Shown: positions 8,925 to 17,370 of the stretch, piece after piece
How positions within the stretch are numbered: position 1 is the first letter of the stretch
How the letters are laid out: every line of letters starts with the position of its first letter
From: an uncultured Thalassospira sp.
Lineage (GTDB): Bacteria; Pseudomonadota; Alphaproteobacteria; Rhodospirillales_A; Thalassospiraceae
DNA: 35,508 bases
Direction of reading: 5' to 3'
NCBI GenBank assembly: GCA_946885765.1
Contig: CAMPHD010000002.1
Coordinates: forward strand, 1-35,508
Position numbers and translations under genes: made by a program
The notes under the pieces: model-generated
Told to the model about the DNA's origin: nothing
Databases searched by the model: none
The model's input: only the letters and a program-made list of their open reading frames with translations

Positions 8925-9806
8925 CTAGCGTTTCACCATCACCAATGCCACCCCGAGTGCGGCAATTGCAAATCCGACAAAGCCCAACAGACCAAGATGT
9001 TCATCAAAAAGCAGCCACGCAAAGAAAGCTGCCGTTGGCGGCACAAGGTAAAACATGCTTGCAACCCGTGTTGCTTCGCCCTGTTTGATCAAAACCATCA
9101 GAAGCATGATCGCCCCGATTGACAGCACCAGAACCAGCCACGCCATCGCAAGAATGAAGTTCATGCTCCATTCGATCACCAATGGTTCCTTGATCAGGGC
9201 CACCAGCCCGACAAAGACCGCTGCGGCGATATACTGGATAACCGTACCGCTCATCAGGTCCATGCCCGTGCAGAACCGTTTCTGATAAAGCGTCCCGGCC
9301 GTCATGCCAAACAGCGCCATGATGGCAAGCCCGATGCCAAAGGCGGTAATACCGATGCCGTCACCAATTTTGGGCAACAGGACCAAAGCCACGCCAATCA
9401 GGCCAAGAACAAGCCCGGCCCACTGACGCCCGCTGACACGTTCGCCCAGAAGGGCACCAACAACCGATGCGGTCACAACCGGTTGCAATCCGACGATCAG
9501 GGCCGCCAACCCCGACGGCAGCCCCGTATCAATCGCCCAGAAAACACCGCCCAGATAAATCCCGTGAACAAGAATGCCAGTCGTACTGATATGGGCAACC
9601 TGCCGCCAGCTTTTGGGCCATTTGGCGCCCAGCAACGAAATCACCGGCACCATCAGAACAATGACGATGGCAAAACGGGCAAACAGAAAGGTAAAGGGTT
9701 CGGCATAGGGAAGGCCGAACTTTGCGCCGACGAAGCCCGTGCTCCAGAGGAACACAAACACAAACGGCATAATCCGTGCAAAAGCCGGATGATCGGTGGC
9801 AGGCAT
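8925..9806 (-). CDS. EamA/DMT family transporter (second)
   Basis: A 293-residue protein with about ten membrane helices and two EamA domains (MPFVFVFLWSTGFVGAKFGL near the start; second repeat near 150). It is clearly different in sequence from the EamA protein on the other side of chaC, so this is not a recent duplication. I chose ATG 9806 because AGGGG lies six bases upstream; the longer frame to 9881 adds an unlikely Arg/Cys-rich segment. It lies 89 bases after tyrC and 43 before chaC on the same strand. The substrate is unknown; export of amino acids is a guess from context. Confidence 0.85.
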   Translation of the reverse strand: MPATDHPAFARIMPFVFVFLWSTGFVGAKFGLPYAEPFTFLFARFAIVIVLMVPVISLLGAKWPKSWRQVAHISTTGILVHGIYLGGVFWAIDTGLPSGLAALIVGLQPVVTASVVGALLGERVSGRQWAGLVLGLIGVALVLLPKIGDGIGITAFGIGLAIMALFGMTAGTLYQKRFCTGMDLMSGTVIQYIAAAVFVGLVALIKEPLVIEWSMNFILAMAWLVLVLSIGAIMLLMVLIKQGEATRVASMFYLVPPTAAFFAWLLFDEHLGLLGFVGFAIAALGVALVMVKR

Positions 9807-9895
9807 GACGATCCCCTTTAACCGGCGGAAGATGCAGTTTGGGGCCCATCTTTCCGCCCGACAACGGCCTGCCATGTGCAAACCGCGAAAATTGA

Positions 9896-10861
9896 TTATT
9901 TATCGGACTTGCTTTTACCCTTGGCGTCGCTTTGACGGTCTTCACCCTCGGCCGAGAAATTGGTGAAATACTGCCCGGCATCGACAATACCACGGCGAAT
10001 TTCGCGTGTACGGCTGAACAGGTCGAACAGTTTTTCACCCTCGCCCCAGCGGATCGCACGTTGCAACGCCATCAAATCTTCCTGAAAACGGCCAAGAACT
10101 TCAAGAACCGCTTCGCGGTTATTCAAAAACACATCCCGCCACATCGTCGGGTCGGACGCGGCAATGCGGGTAAAATCGCGGAAACCGGATGCGGAAAACT
10201 TGATGACTTCCTGACGCAGCGCGTCTTCAAGGTCGGTTGCCGTCCCGACGATGGTATAGGCGATCAGGTGCGGCAGATGCGATGTGATGCCCAGAATGCG
10301 ATCATGATGATCAGCATCCATGCATTCGACCTTCATACCACATGCTTCCCAAAGGGCCTGCACACGTGCGGTCGCACTTTCCTTTTCACCGGGAACCGGG
10401 GTCAGGATGCACCAGCGTCCTTCGAACAGTTCGGGAAAACCGGAATCCGGTCCGGAATGTTCGGTTCCGGCCAAAGGATGGCCCGGCACGAACGAGACAC
10501 CTTCATCAAGATGCGGGGCGATATCACGAATGACCGCCTGTTTGACCGATCCGACGTCGGAAACAATCGCACCCTTTTTAAGTTTCCCGGCAAGCTGTGC
10601 GCCGATGGCTTCATTGGCCCCCACCGGCGCACAGATCATCACCAGATCGGCATCTTTAACCGCTTCCTTGATGTCGCAATAAGATTCATCGGCGATACCA
10701 AGTTCAAGCACCCGGTCACGGGTGGCTTCGGAACGCACGGCACAGGTGATCTTTTTCGCCAGACCATCGCGCAGAATGCGACGCGCCAGGGACGAGCCAA
10801 TCAGCCCCATGCCAATAAAAGCAACGGTATCAAAAAGCGGTTCGGATGCGGTGTTGGTCAT
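9896..10861 (-). CDS. tyrC: prephenate/arogenate dehydrogenase
   Basis: The enzyme oxidatively decarboxylates prephenate or arogenate on the way to tyrosine. The 321-residue protein starts with a dinucleotide-binding motif GMGLIGSS (17-24). It also has GHPLAGTEHSG and SHLPHLIAYT, whose His residues are conserved in TyrA proteins. The C-terminus is a charged, probably disordered tail (EDRQSDAKGKSKSDK) and I see no ACT domain. Its ATG lies one base after the hisC stop (TAAAATG), so the two are coupled. Whether prephenate or arogenate is preferred cannot be told. Confidence 0.92.
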   Translation of the reverse strand: MTNTASEPLFDTVAFIGMGLIGSSLARRILRDGLAKKITCAVRSEATRDRVLELGIADESYCDIKEAVKDADLVMICAPVGANEAIGAQLAGKLKKGAIVSDVGSVKQAVIRDIAPHLDEGVSFVPGHPLAGTEHSGPDSGFPELFEGRWCILTPVPGEKESATARVQALWEACGMKVECMDADHHDRILGITSHLPHLIAYTIVGTATDLEDALRQEVIKFSASGFRDFTRIAASDPTMWRDVFLNNREAVLEVLGRFQEDLMALQRAIRWGEGEKLFDLFSRTREIRRGIVDAGQYFTNFSAEGEDRQSDAKGKSKSDK

Positions 10862-10862
10862 T

Positions 10863-11960
10863 TTACCTGTTCACAAAGTCTTTGATCGCCTTGAGGCAGA
10901 TTTCCATTTCTTCCTTCGTACCGATCGAAATACGAAGCATCTGCGGCAGGCCATAGGCACCAATTTTGCGCGGGATAACGCCCTTTGCCATCATGAAATC
11001 ATTGGCAGCATCGGCGTTCTTGCCTTCTTCCTTGGGGAATTCGACCAGAACAAAGTTGCCATAACTCGGATGGGCGATCAGCCCGTCAATCGCGTTCACC
11101 TGATCGCGGAACCATGCCAGCGTTTCGGCATTGTGGCGCACGCAGGCATTGACGAATTCATCGTCATCAAGTGCGGCAAGACCGGCTTCCTGTGTCGGAA
11201 GGGCAACGTTAAACGGATTGCGCAGGCGTTGCAGAACATCAGCAATATCAACCGGCGCATAGCACCAGCCAAGACGAATGCCACCAAGACCATAAATCTT
11301 GGAAAACGTGCGGGTCATGACGGTATTTTTACCGGCACGCACCAGTTCTTCACCGGCGGAATAATCTTCCTGACCGGTCATGAATTCGGCATAAGCGGCA
11401 TCAACGACCAGAACGATATCTTCGCGCAGGCCATCGCGCAGGCGTTTCATTTCCGCATCGTTGATGTAGGTCCCCGTCGGATTGTTCGGGTTCGCAACAA
11501 AAACGATTTTAGTCTTTTCGGTCACAGCCGCCAGCAGCGCATCAACGCTGGTGGTCATATGGGTCTCGGCTGCGGTCACCGGAACCGCACCGACCCCCTT
11601 GGCCGCAATCGGATACATCAGGAAACCATGCTGCGAATACAGCACTTCATCCCCCGGACCGGCATAGGCACGGATCAGAAGGGTGATCAGTTCATCCGAA
11701 CCGGCACCGCAGACAATCTGATCGGCTTCAAGGCTGTACTTCTCGGCCAACTTGTTGCGCAGCGCCTCACAACCACCATCGGGATAGCGATGCAGCTTTT
11801 CAGCCGACTTGCGGAGCGCCTCGATGGCCTTGGGGCTCGGGCCAAGCGCGCCTTCGTTCGATGAAAGCTTGATCACACGGGTTGCACCATCGGTGCGCGA
11901 CTTGCCGCCAACATAAGGCGCAATATCAAGAATGCCGGGACGTGGGGTGGGCGCAGACAT
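10863..11960 (-). CDS. hisC: histidinol-phosphate / aromatic aminotransferase (HisC family)
   Basis: This PLP enzyme of 365 residues belongs to aminotransferase class I/II, HisC branch. Landmarks are NPNNPTGT (157-164), DAAYAEF (187-193) and the PLP lysine in TFSKIYGLGG (K221). HisC makes histidinol phosphate, but members encoded beside tyrC often also transaminate phenylpyruvate or 4-hydroxyphenylpyruvate. No other his genes are nearby, while the mutase lies upstream and tyrC downstream, so a role in tyrosine and phenylalanine synthesis is likely here. Known: family and fold. Inferred: substrate. Confidence 0.9.
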   Translation of the reverse strand: MSAPTPRPGILDIAPYVGGKSRTDGATRVIKLSSNEGALGPSPKAIEALRKSAEKLHRYPDGGCEALRNKLAEKYSLEADQIVCGAGSDELITLLIRAYAGPGDEVLYSQHGFLMYPIAAKGVGAVPVTAAETHMTTSVDALLAAVTEKTKIVFVANPNNPTGTYINDAEMKRLRDGLREDIVLVVDAAYAEFMTGQEDYSAGEELVRAGKNTVMTRTFSKIYGLGGIRLGWCYAPVDIADVLQRLRNPFNVALPTQEAGLAALDDDEFVNACVRHNAETLAWFRDQVNAIDGLIAHPSYGNFVLVEFPKEEGKNADAANDFMMAKGVIPRKIGAYGLPQMLRISIGTKEEMEICLKAIKDFVNR

Positions 11961-11984
11961 TTCCTAGTTTCTCCCAGTGGGCAG

Positions 11985-12006
11985 GGCCGGTGACAATCAA
12001 CCGGCC
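11985..12006. repeat. intercistronic 7-bp inverted repeat
   Basis: GGCCGGT and ACCGGCC form a perfect stem with an eight-base loop between the mutase gene and hisC. No T-run follows on the minus strand, so it is more likely an mRNA-processing or stability hairpin than a terminator. Confidence 0.4.
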
Positions 12007-12014
12007 GGTATCAA

Positions 12015-12908
12015 TCAACTCAGCGCGTCTTCGGGGATCGGCACGCCATAGGCGCCGACAACACTGAGTCCTTCGGGATCAAGTCCCTGATCGGTCAGTG
12101 CGCGCTGAAACACTTCGGCGCGATTACAAAAGAATCCCGGCACATCAACAAGAACAAAACGGCGATCACCGGTTTCATCGGCAGAAAAGCCAAGGATTGC
12201 CGATCCATCGATGCCATTCGCAATTTTTTTGCGCGCCGTATCCATCGAAATCTCGTTTGGCAGGCTGACGATAAACAGCGTGCGATCATCCCCGCTTTCT
12301 TCAAGCTCGATCGCCGCAAGCACAAATCCTTCGGTCTGCTCACCACGTCCGACCGGACGCCCGCCAAATGGCAGCTTTGATACAATGCGCACCGGGCTGT
12401 CATCGGACAGCAAAGTCCACCACGGCTGTGCTTCGCCAAGTTCCGGTTTCGGGAACACGCCGACCGCCGCACGACCTTCTTCAAGGGCGTAAAATGCCTC
12501 GCGCGGGGTATCGAATTCGACGATTTCGTTCAGGCAGCCAAAGTTAAGGCGCGCAAGTTCCCAACAATCAACACCATCGGCATTGCGGCAAAGTGCAACC
12601 GTATACGGCGCTTCAAGACGCGTTCCGGCCGCAATCATTTCGCGCCAGATCTGGATCAGGGCCGTTTTCGGAAAGGCACCATCGTGACGGTCAACCAGCG
12701 TGCGCATGATGCGGGCTTCACGTGCCGGACGATAAGGCACTTTTACCTTGCCACCCGCGGCAATCACCCGGTCCTTATAGGCCCCGACAGCCTGAACCAC
12801 CTTTGTGCGCCGGATGATCAGGGATTGCAGTGCCTGATCGATATCATCGATTTCCGCCCTGAGCCCGTTCAGGTCAAGATTTGCTAAATTTTCGTCGCTT
12901 TGCGCCAT
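12015..12908 (-). CDS. chorismate mutase (AroQ) fused to an uncharacterised C-terminal domain
   Basis: Residues 12-100 form an AroQ-type chorismate mutase: R17, R34, K45, R63 and E64 align with the active-site residues of the E. coli enzyme (R11, R28, K39, R51, E52). The remaining 200 residues do not show the TRF or ACT motifs of prephenate dehydratase; they look like a diverged ligand-binding domain. The mutase converts chorismate to prephenate, feeding tyrC in the same operon. I chose ATG 12908; a TTG at 12926 adds six residues. It appears to be the first gene of the aromatic operon and is divergent from metX across 177 bases. Confidence 0.85.
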   Translation of the reverse strand: MAQSDENLANLDLNGLRAEIDDIDQALQSLIIRRTKVVQAVGAYKDRVIAAGGKVKVPYRPAREARIMRTLVDRHDGAFPKTALIQIWREMIAAGTRLEAPYTVALCRNADGVDCWELARLNFGCLNEIVEFDTPREAFYALEEGRAAVGVFPKPELGEAQPWWTLLSDDSPVRIVSKLPFGGRPVGRGEQTEGFVLAAIELEESGDDRTLFIVSLPNEISMDTARKKIANGIDGSAILGFSADETGDRRFVLVDVPGFFCNRAEVFQRALTDQGLDPEGLSVVGAYGVPIPEDALS

Positions 12909-12972
12909 GATCCGCTCTTTTCTCAAACGGCGCCCAGTATTAGGACAGGGCAGCCGAAAAGCAAAGAAAAGA

Positions 12973-13001
12973 TTGACTAAATCCCGGTCTATTCCTAGCT
13001 A
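12973..13001 (+). promoter_or_regulatory. candidate metX promoter
   Basis: TTGACT (12973-12978) and TAGCTA (12996-13001) are separated by 17 bases. The -35 is good and the -10 is weak. A start near 13008 would place the hairpin described next at the very 5' end of the metX mRNA. Confidence 0.35.
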
Positions 13002-13006
13002 GAACA

Positions 13007-13052
13007 GGCTTGTTTCCTGCGACAGCAAGGAACAGCCAACCTTGCCTGCAAG
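13007..13052 (+). promoter_or_regulatory. structured metX leader with alternative hairpins
   Basis: Three hairpins can be drawn. Hairpin A is a long stem from GGCT at 13007 to AGCC at 13037 with small bulges. Hairpin B pairs GCAAGG (13025-13030) with CCTTGC (13040-13045). Hairpin C pairs CTTG (13041-13044) with CAAG (13049-13052). B excludes both A and C, the geometry seen in attenuators and riboswitches. There is no T-run and the metX ribosome site is not sequestered. It does not match the SAM-II consensus as I remember it. Confidence 0.35.
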
Positions 13053-13085
13053 AAAAACAACCTAATCAAAGGGAAACGGACATTC

Positions 13086-14246
13086 ATGTCGACCGCCGCC
13101 AGCACGGATCAGCGCAGCAAACTTCCCGGCCATCACATGGTCCTTGGGGAAACGGAAAAGCTGCGCCTTGATAGCGGCATCGAATTCGGGCCGTTCACCA
13201 TTGCCTATCAGACATATGGCGAACTTAACGCCGACAAGACCAATGCCATTCTGGTTTGCCACGCATTGACGGGTGATCAGTATGTCGCCGACGAAGTCCA
13301 CCCAATCACCGGCAAGGAAGGCTGGTGGCGTGAAATCGTCGGGCCGGGAAAAATCATCGATACCGACAAATATTTCGTCATTTGCTCGAACGTGATTGGC
13401 GGCTGCCTTGGCAGTACCGGCCCCAAGGAAATCAACCCGGCCACCGGCAAACCCTGGGGTCTTGATTTCCCGGTGATCACGATTGCCGATATGGTGCGTG
13501 CCCAGACCATGCTGATTGACGCATTGGGGATCGATACCCTGTTTGCTGTTATCGGTGGCTCAATGGGCGGCATGCAGGTTCTTGAATGGTGCAAAAGCTA
13601 TTCCCATCGCGTTTTTGCCGCCGCACCGATTGCGACCAGCTTCCGCCATTCCGCCCAAAACATTGCGTTTCACGAAGTCGGGCGGCAGGCCGTCATGGCC
13701 GATCCGGACTGGTGCGGGGGCAATTACCTGCTGGAAGGCAAAAAGCCGTCGCGCGGGCTTGCTGTGGCGCGCATGACCGCGCACATCACCTATCTGTCGC
13801 AACCGGCCCTGCATCGCAAATTTGGCCGCAAGCTTCAGAACCGCGGGGCGATTACCTATAGCTTCGATCATGATTTCCAGATCGAAAGTTATCTGCGCCA
13901 TCAGGGCAAAAGCTTTGTCGACCGGTTTGATGCCAACAGCTATCTCTATATTACACGCGCGATGGATTATTTCGATCTGTCTGCCGATGCCGAAGGCCGC
14001 CTTGGCGAGGCATTTGTTGGCTGCAAAACCCGTTTCTGCGTCATTTCATTTTCCAGCGACTGGTGCTTTACCACCGCCGAAAGTCGGCAGCTCGCCCATG
14101 CATTGAATGCATCATCGTGCAATGTCAGTTGTGTGGAAATCGAAAGCGACAAGGGGCATGATGCCTTCCTGCTCGACGAGCCGGATTTCCATATGGTCTT
14201 AAGCGGCTTTATCGAAGGCGCTGCTGAAATCCGGGGATTGAAATAG
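13086..14246 (+). CDS. metX: homoserine O-acyltransferase MetX
   Basis: MetX activates homoserine with an acyl group from acyl-CoA, the first committed step of methionine synthesis. The 386-residue protein is an alpha/beta hydrolase fold with nucleophile S159 in GGSMGGMQ, D325 in SSDW and H358 in KGHDAF, the complete triad. Family members use acetyl-CoA or succinyl-CoA and I cannot tell which from sequence alone. metW begins four bases after the stop, the conserved metXW pair. The leader has alternative hairpins. Confidence 0.95.
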   Translation: MSTAASTDQRSKLPGHHMVLGETEKLRLDSGIEFGPFTIAYQTYGELNADKTNAILVCHALTGDQYVADEVHPITGKEGWWREIVGPGKIIDTDKYFVICSNVIGGCLGSTGPKEINPATGKPWGLDFPVITIADMVRAQTMLIDALGIDTLFAVIGGSMGGMQVLEWCKSYSHRVFAAAPIATSFRHSAQNIAFHEVGRQAVMADPDWCGGNYLLEGKKPSRGLAVARMTAHITYLSQPALHRKFGRKLQNRGAITYSFDHDFQIESYLRHQGKSFVDRFDANSYLYITRAMDYFDLSADAEGRLGEAFVGCKTRFCVISFSSDWCFTTAESRQLAHALNASSCNVSCVEIESDKGHDAFLLDEPDFHMVLSGFIEGAAEIRGLK

Positions 14247-14249
14247 GTT

Positions 14250-14894
14250 ATGAATCACTCTTTACCCAACGGTACTGGCGTTATCCCGAATGATCGCATT
14301 CGTGTCGACCTGCAGCTTATTGCCGACATGGTCGAACCCGGCACGCGTGTACTTGATATCGGATGTGGCGATGGGGAATTGCTGGGTTATCTGACACACA
14401 GCAAAAATGTGGATGGTCGCGGGCTTGAACTGTCCAACGAGGGGGTGCGCAACTGCGTGGCACAGGGTCTTCCGGTGATGCAGGGCGACGCGGATCGCGA
14501 TCTTGGCGATTATCCCGACGGGGCGTTTGATTACGCGATCCTCAGCCAGACTTTGCAGGCCACCAATCGCCCGAAACAGGTTCTGAGTGAACTGCTGCGT
14601 ATCGGCCAGAAGGCCATCGTTTCCTTTCCTAATTTCGGGCACTGGCGCGCTCGGTTCGATTTGATGTTCCGCGGGCGCATGCCACAAAATCCGAACCTGC
14701 CGATCATGTGGTACGAAACCCCGAACATCCATTTCTGCACCGTCCGGGATTTCGTCGCCCTTTGTGACGAGTGCGGTTTTAAAATCGAACGGTCGATGGT
14801 GCTGAATGAAAGCGGATCGAAAGTCAGTCTCGACAGCCATTCCCGGCTTGCCAACTTCTTTGGCAATCAAGCGCTTTTCATGCTGAGCAAATAG
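14250..14894 (+). CDS. metW: methionine biosynthesis protein MetW
   Basis: MetW is a small SAM-methyltransferase-like protein encoded next to metX; it is thought to support or regulate MetX. The 214-residue protein shows the SAM-binding motif VLDIGCGDGELL near 33-44 and the family signature SFPNFGHWRARFDLMFRGRMP in the middle. It starts four bases after metX, so it is translationally coupled, and ends at a strong terminator. Confidence 0.94.
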   Translation: MNHSLPNGTGVIPNDRIRVDLQLIADMVEPGTRVLDIGCGDGELLGYLTHSKNVDGRGLELSNEGVRNCVAQGLPVMQGDADRDLGDYPDGAFDYAILSQTLQATNRPKQVLSELLRIGQKAIVSFPNFGHWRARFDLMFRGRMPQNPNLPIMWYETPNIHFCTVRDFVALCDECGFKIERSMVLNESGSKVSLDSHSRLANFFGNQALFMLSK

Positions 14895-14916
14895 CACCTG
14901 CCGGTATCTGGATCAA

Positions 14917-14943
14917 AAAGGCCGCAGCAAATCTGCGGCCTTT
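14917..14943 (+). terminator. metXW terminator
   Basis: AAAGGCCGCAG and CTGCGGCCTTT form an 11-bp stem with a five-base loop, followed by a T-rich stretch. It separates metXW from the lipoprotein gene. Confidence 0.9.
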
Positions 14944-15013
14944 GTCATTTTTGCCATCACATTTTGCGCCTGTTCCCGTCAGATGACGAGCATGATCACG
15001 TGATGGGGACGTT

Positions 15014-15883
15014 ATGGCAGTTTCATCGATCTACCAATTCACACGCAAGGCATTCCTGATTATTGGCATCGGGCTTTTGGCGGCCTGTTCGCAAAAGGCC
15101 GAAACCCTGAAAATGACGGTCACCCAGTTTGGCAGCGCGACCGAGGATGCCTTTGATGCCTATGGCACGGCACAGACCGCACAATTTGCGCCAACACCAA
15201 AGTCGCAAATCGCCCGGCAATCCGAATTCATCACGAATATGGAAGCCTTCACCGGCAAGGTGACTCCATCCAATTTGCCCACCCTGCTTGATCCGGATGC
15301 GGTTAAAATCGATCCGAATGTTGCGCAACAATGGCAAAAGACACTGGCCGACCTGCGCAGCCAGTATCGGCAATTTGTCGCGATTTTCGATCAGATCGAA
15401 GGCGGGTCAGCCCTTGGTGCATCGGCGGTCACGGATTCCGGTCAGATCCTTGAAAAACTGCGCAATCAGCTTGACGCCATCACCAGCGATCTGGCCAAAG
15501 ACCCGCCGCAATATCTGGTACGTCGTGGCACATTGATCGCCGAACTGAACAAAATTCGCTCCGAACCAAACGATGATGACGACGCCAAATCATTGCGCCT
15601 GCAAATCTGGTGGCAGGACTGGCAGGCTTTGATGGCCGAGGAAAAGCTGCTTCAGACCAGAACCTTGCGCAGCTTCATGACGGCATCCTCGCTGGGCGCG
15701 CATTTGCAAAACCAGATAGACAGTTACGCCAGACTGGACGTCACCGCCCTGATTGGCGCGGCCGAACAAGGCATCGCACTGGCCGGGGAAGTTCGCAACC
15801 TGTCACCGGCAGAACTTGTCGCACAGGGCAGCAACCTGCTTGAAACCGCCACCGGTGGTGCAACCGTGACACCCGCACAATAG
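15014..15883 (+). CDS. predicted lipoprotein of unknown function
   Basis: The 289-residue protein has a signal peptide with a clear lipobox, LLAAC with Cys25, so it should be lipid-anchored facing the periplasm. The mature part is predicted mainly helical, rich in Gln and Ala, with no motif I recognise; a WWQDW segment near residue 200 stands out. A terminator lies before it and the next gene begins 11 bases after its stop, so the two probably form an independent operon. A 10-base palindrome ATCACGTGAT (14995-15004) lies just before the ribosome site. The gene has normal codon use for the window. Confidence 0.8.
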   Translation: MAVSSIYQFTRKAFLIIGIGLLAACSQKAETLKMTVTQFGSATEDAFDAYGTAQTAQFAPTPKSQIARQSEFITNMEAFTGKVTPSNLPTLLDPDAVKIDPNVAQQWQKTLADLRSQYRQFVAIFDQIEGGSALGASAVTDSGQILEKLRNQLDAITSDLAKDPPQYLVRRGTLIAELNKIRSEPNDDDDAKSLRLQIWWQDWQALMAEEKLLQTRTLRSFMTASSLGAHLQNQIDSYARLDVTALIGAAEQGIALAGEVRNLSPAELVAQGSNLLETATGGATVTPAQ

Positions 15884-15894
15884 GGAGTATCACC

Positions 15895-16185
15895 ATGAGC
15901 AATCTTGATGAATTGATCAGGGCCGCCAAAGCCAGCTTCATTGAAATCGACACGGCCTATCAGGCAGCCGACATCAACGAAAAACTCGTGATGGCCGAAA
16001 CGCGCAACAAGGCCGCTGATCAGCTTGTGACACTTCAGGCAAAGCGGCTGATCCAGAATGCATCGGCGATCACCGATGCCGATATAACCGAAATGAAGGA
16101 CCTTAAAAGCCGGATCGACGATGCCGCCGAAATCCAGACAGCCCTTCTTCAGTTTGTCGGGCTTCTGGCAAAATTTGTCGGCTAA
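15895..16185 (+). CDS. small helical protein of unknown function, partner of the lipoprotein
   Basis: This 96-residue protein has no signal peptide or membrane segment in its first 80 residues and appears all-helical, with heptad-like spacing of hydrophobic residues. The last 15 residues (LLQFVGLLAKFVG) are strongly hydrophobic and amphipathic. A good ribosome site (GGGAG) lies upstream. It follows the lipoprotein gene by 11 bases. Its stop codon overlaps that of the convergent moaE (shared CTAA). I do not recognise a family. Confidence 0.75.
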   Translation: MSNLDELIRAAKASFIEIDTAYQAADINEKLVMAETRNKAADQLVTLQAKRLIQNASAITDADITEMKDLKSRIDDAAEIQTALLQFVGLLAKFVG

Positions 16186-16640
16186 TCCGTGTTCCAGCGA
16201 TCGGCATCGGCATCGTCCGATGCCTTCGCTGTGACCCAATGATCACCTTGGGCAGTTTCTTCGCGTTTCCAGAACGGGGCACGGGTTTTAAGGCAATCCA
16301 TGATGAAGTCGCATGCCTCGAACGCGGCGCGACGATGGGCCGACAGGGTGATCACCAGAACGATCCGATCACCGGGCAACATCCGCCCGAACCGATGCAC
16401 GATCCGCACATCATCAAGCGGCCAGCGATTGGCCGCCTCGCCGGCGATCTTTTCAAGTTCGCGTTCGGTCATTCCGGGATAGTGATCAAGGGTCAGGGCC
16501 GAAACCTGATCACCGCCGTGAATATCACGCACCAGCCCGACGAAACTGATCGCGGCCCCGATATCGGTACGACCATCGGTCAGGGCTGCCAGTTCGGCAC
16601 CCGGATCAAAATCCTGTTCCTGAACAGATATACGTGCCAT
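16182..16640 (-). CDS. moaE: molybdopterin synthase catalytic subunit MoaE
   Basis: MoaE, with MoaD, inserts sulphur into precursor Z to make molybdopterin. The 152-residue protein has the family core: FVGLVRD, LTLDHYPGM, HRFGRMLPGD and K118/K125 in CLKTRAPFWKRE, which match the catalytic lysines of E. coli MoaE. I chose ATG 16640 since the longer frame to 16739 overlaps pgsA and is not conserved-looking. It starts 26 bases after pgsA. No moaD lies between them, though I recall moaD there in many relatives. Confidence 0.93.
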   Translation of the reverse strand: MARISVQEQDFDPGAELAALTDGRTDIGAAISFVGLVRDIHGGDQVSALTLDHYPGMTERELEKIAGEAANRWPLDDVRIVHRFGRMLPGDRIVLVITLSAHRRAAFEACDFIMDCLKTRAPFWKREETAQGDHWVTAKASDDADADRWNTD

Positions 16641-16666
16641 GCGCGACCTGATCCTTCCGATAGGTG

Positions 16667-17218
16667 TCAGTCGAGATGCTTGAGCCCGGTGCGAAGATAG
16701 ATATACCCCGTCTGAACCGTCACCAGTCCGGCAATCCACAACAGGATATCACCAATCAGGATCGACGGGATCATGTCAGGCGACGCATCCCCGACCAGAA
16801 GAAACCCGATGGCAAGGATTTGTGCCGTGGTCTTCCATTTCGCAAGCACCGTTACCGGCAGCGGAACTTTCAGTTCGGCCCGATGTTCGCGCAAACCCGA
16901 TACCATGATTTCCCGGCACATGATGATCACGGCGGGCAAAATCGCCAGACCGGAAATGCGTTCAAACGCCACCATCATCATCAGGGCGGCTGCAACCAGA
17001 AGCTTGTCTGCAATGGGGTCAAGGAACCGGCCAAGCGGCGAGACAACATTCATGCTGCGCGCAAGGTAACCGTCAAAAAAGTCCGTCACCCCGGCAAAGG
17101 CAAACAGTACAAACCCGATCCAGTTACCAACCGGTCCACTGATATAAAAGGACGCAACCAGAGCCGGAATCACAATGATGCGCGACAAGGTTAGCAGATT
17201 GGGAATCTGGTTTTTCAT
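16667..17218 (-). CDS. pgsA: CDP-diacylglycerol-glycerol-3-phosphate 3-phosphatidyltransferase
   Basis: PgsA makes phosphatidylglycerol phosphate from CDP-diacylglycerol in the inner membrane. The 183-residue protein carries the complete CDP-alcohol phosphotransferase motif: D46, D49-G50, A53-R54, G63, D67 and D71 with exact spacing. About five membrane helices are visible. ATG 17218 is supported by length and by the typical MKNQIPNLLTLSR start. A perfect 14-base palindrome AAACAGGCCTGTTT lies directly before the ATG and contains the likely ribosome site. It lies between uvrC and moaE on the same strand. Confidence 0.94.
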   Translation of the reverse strand: MKNQIPNLLTLSRIIVIPALVASFYISGPVGNWIGFVLFAFAGVTDFFDGYLARSMNVVSPLGRFLDPIADKLLVAAALMMMVAFERISGLAILPAVIIMCREIMVSGLREHRAELKVPLPVTVLAKWKTTAQILAIGFLLVGDASPDMIPSILIGDILLWIAGLVTVQTGYIYLRTGLKHLD

Positions 17219-17370
17219 AAACAGGCCTGTTTGCGGGTATTGTATCGAACGGTCCGGCGAAGCGTTTTCTGTCTCCCCGGCGCGAGGCAATTATTAATGT
17301 GTCCGGGCAGTTACCACAAGTGCCGCGTTCAATTGCAACAAACCTGTTATGAAACAGCCGGTAACCGTGA

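Noticed and set aside
10722..11864. 380-codon plus-strand open frame
   Set aside because: Antisense to tyrC and hisC, with no recognisable protein features.
12927..13085. SAM-II riboswitch before metX
   Set aside because: The hallmark GCTAAAAAGG-type segment and pseudoknot pairing are absent as far as I can judge by eye.
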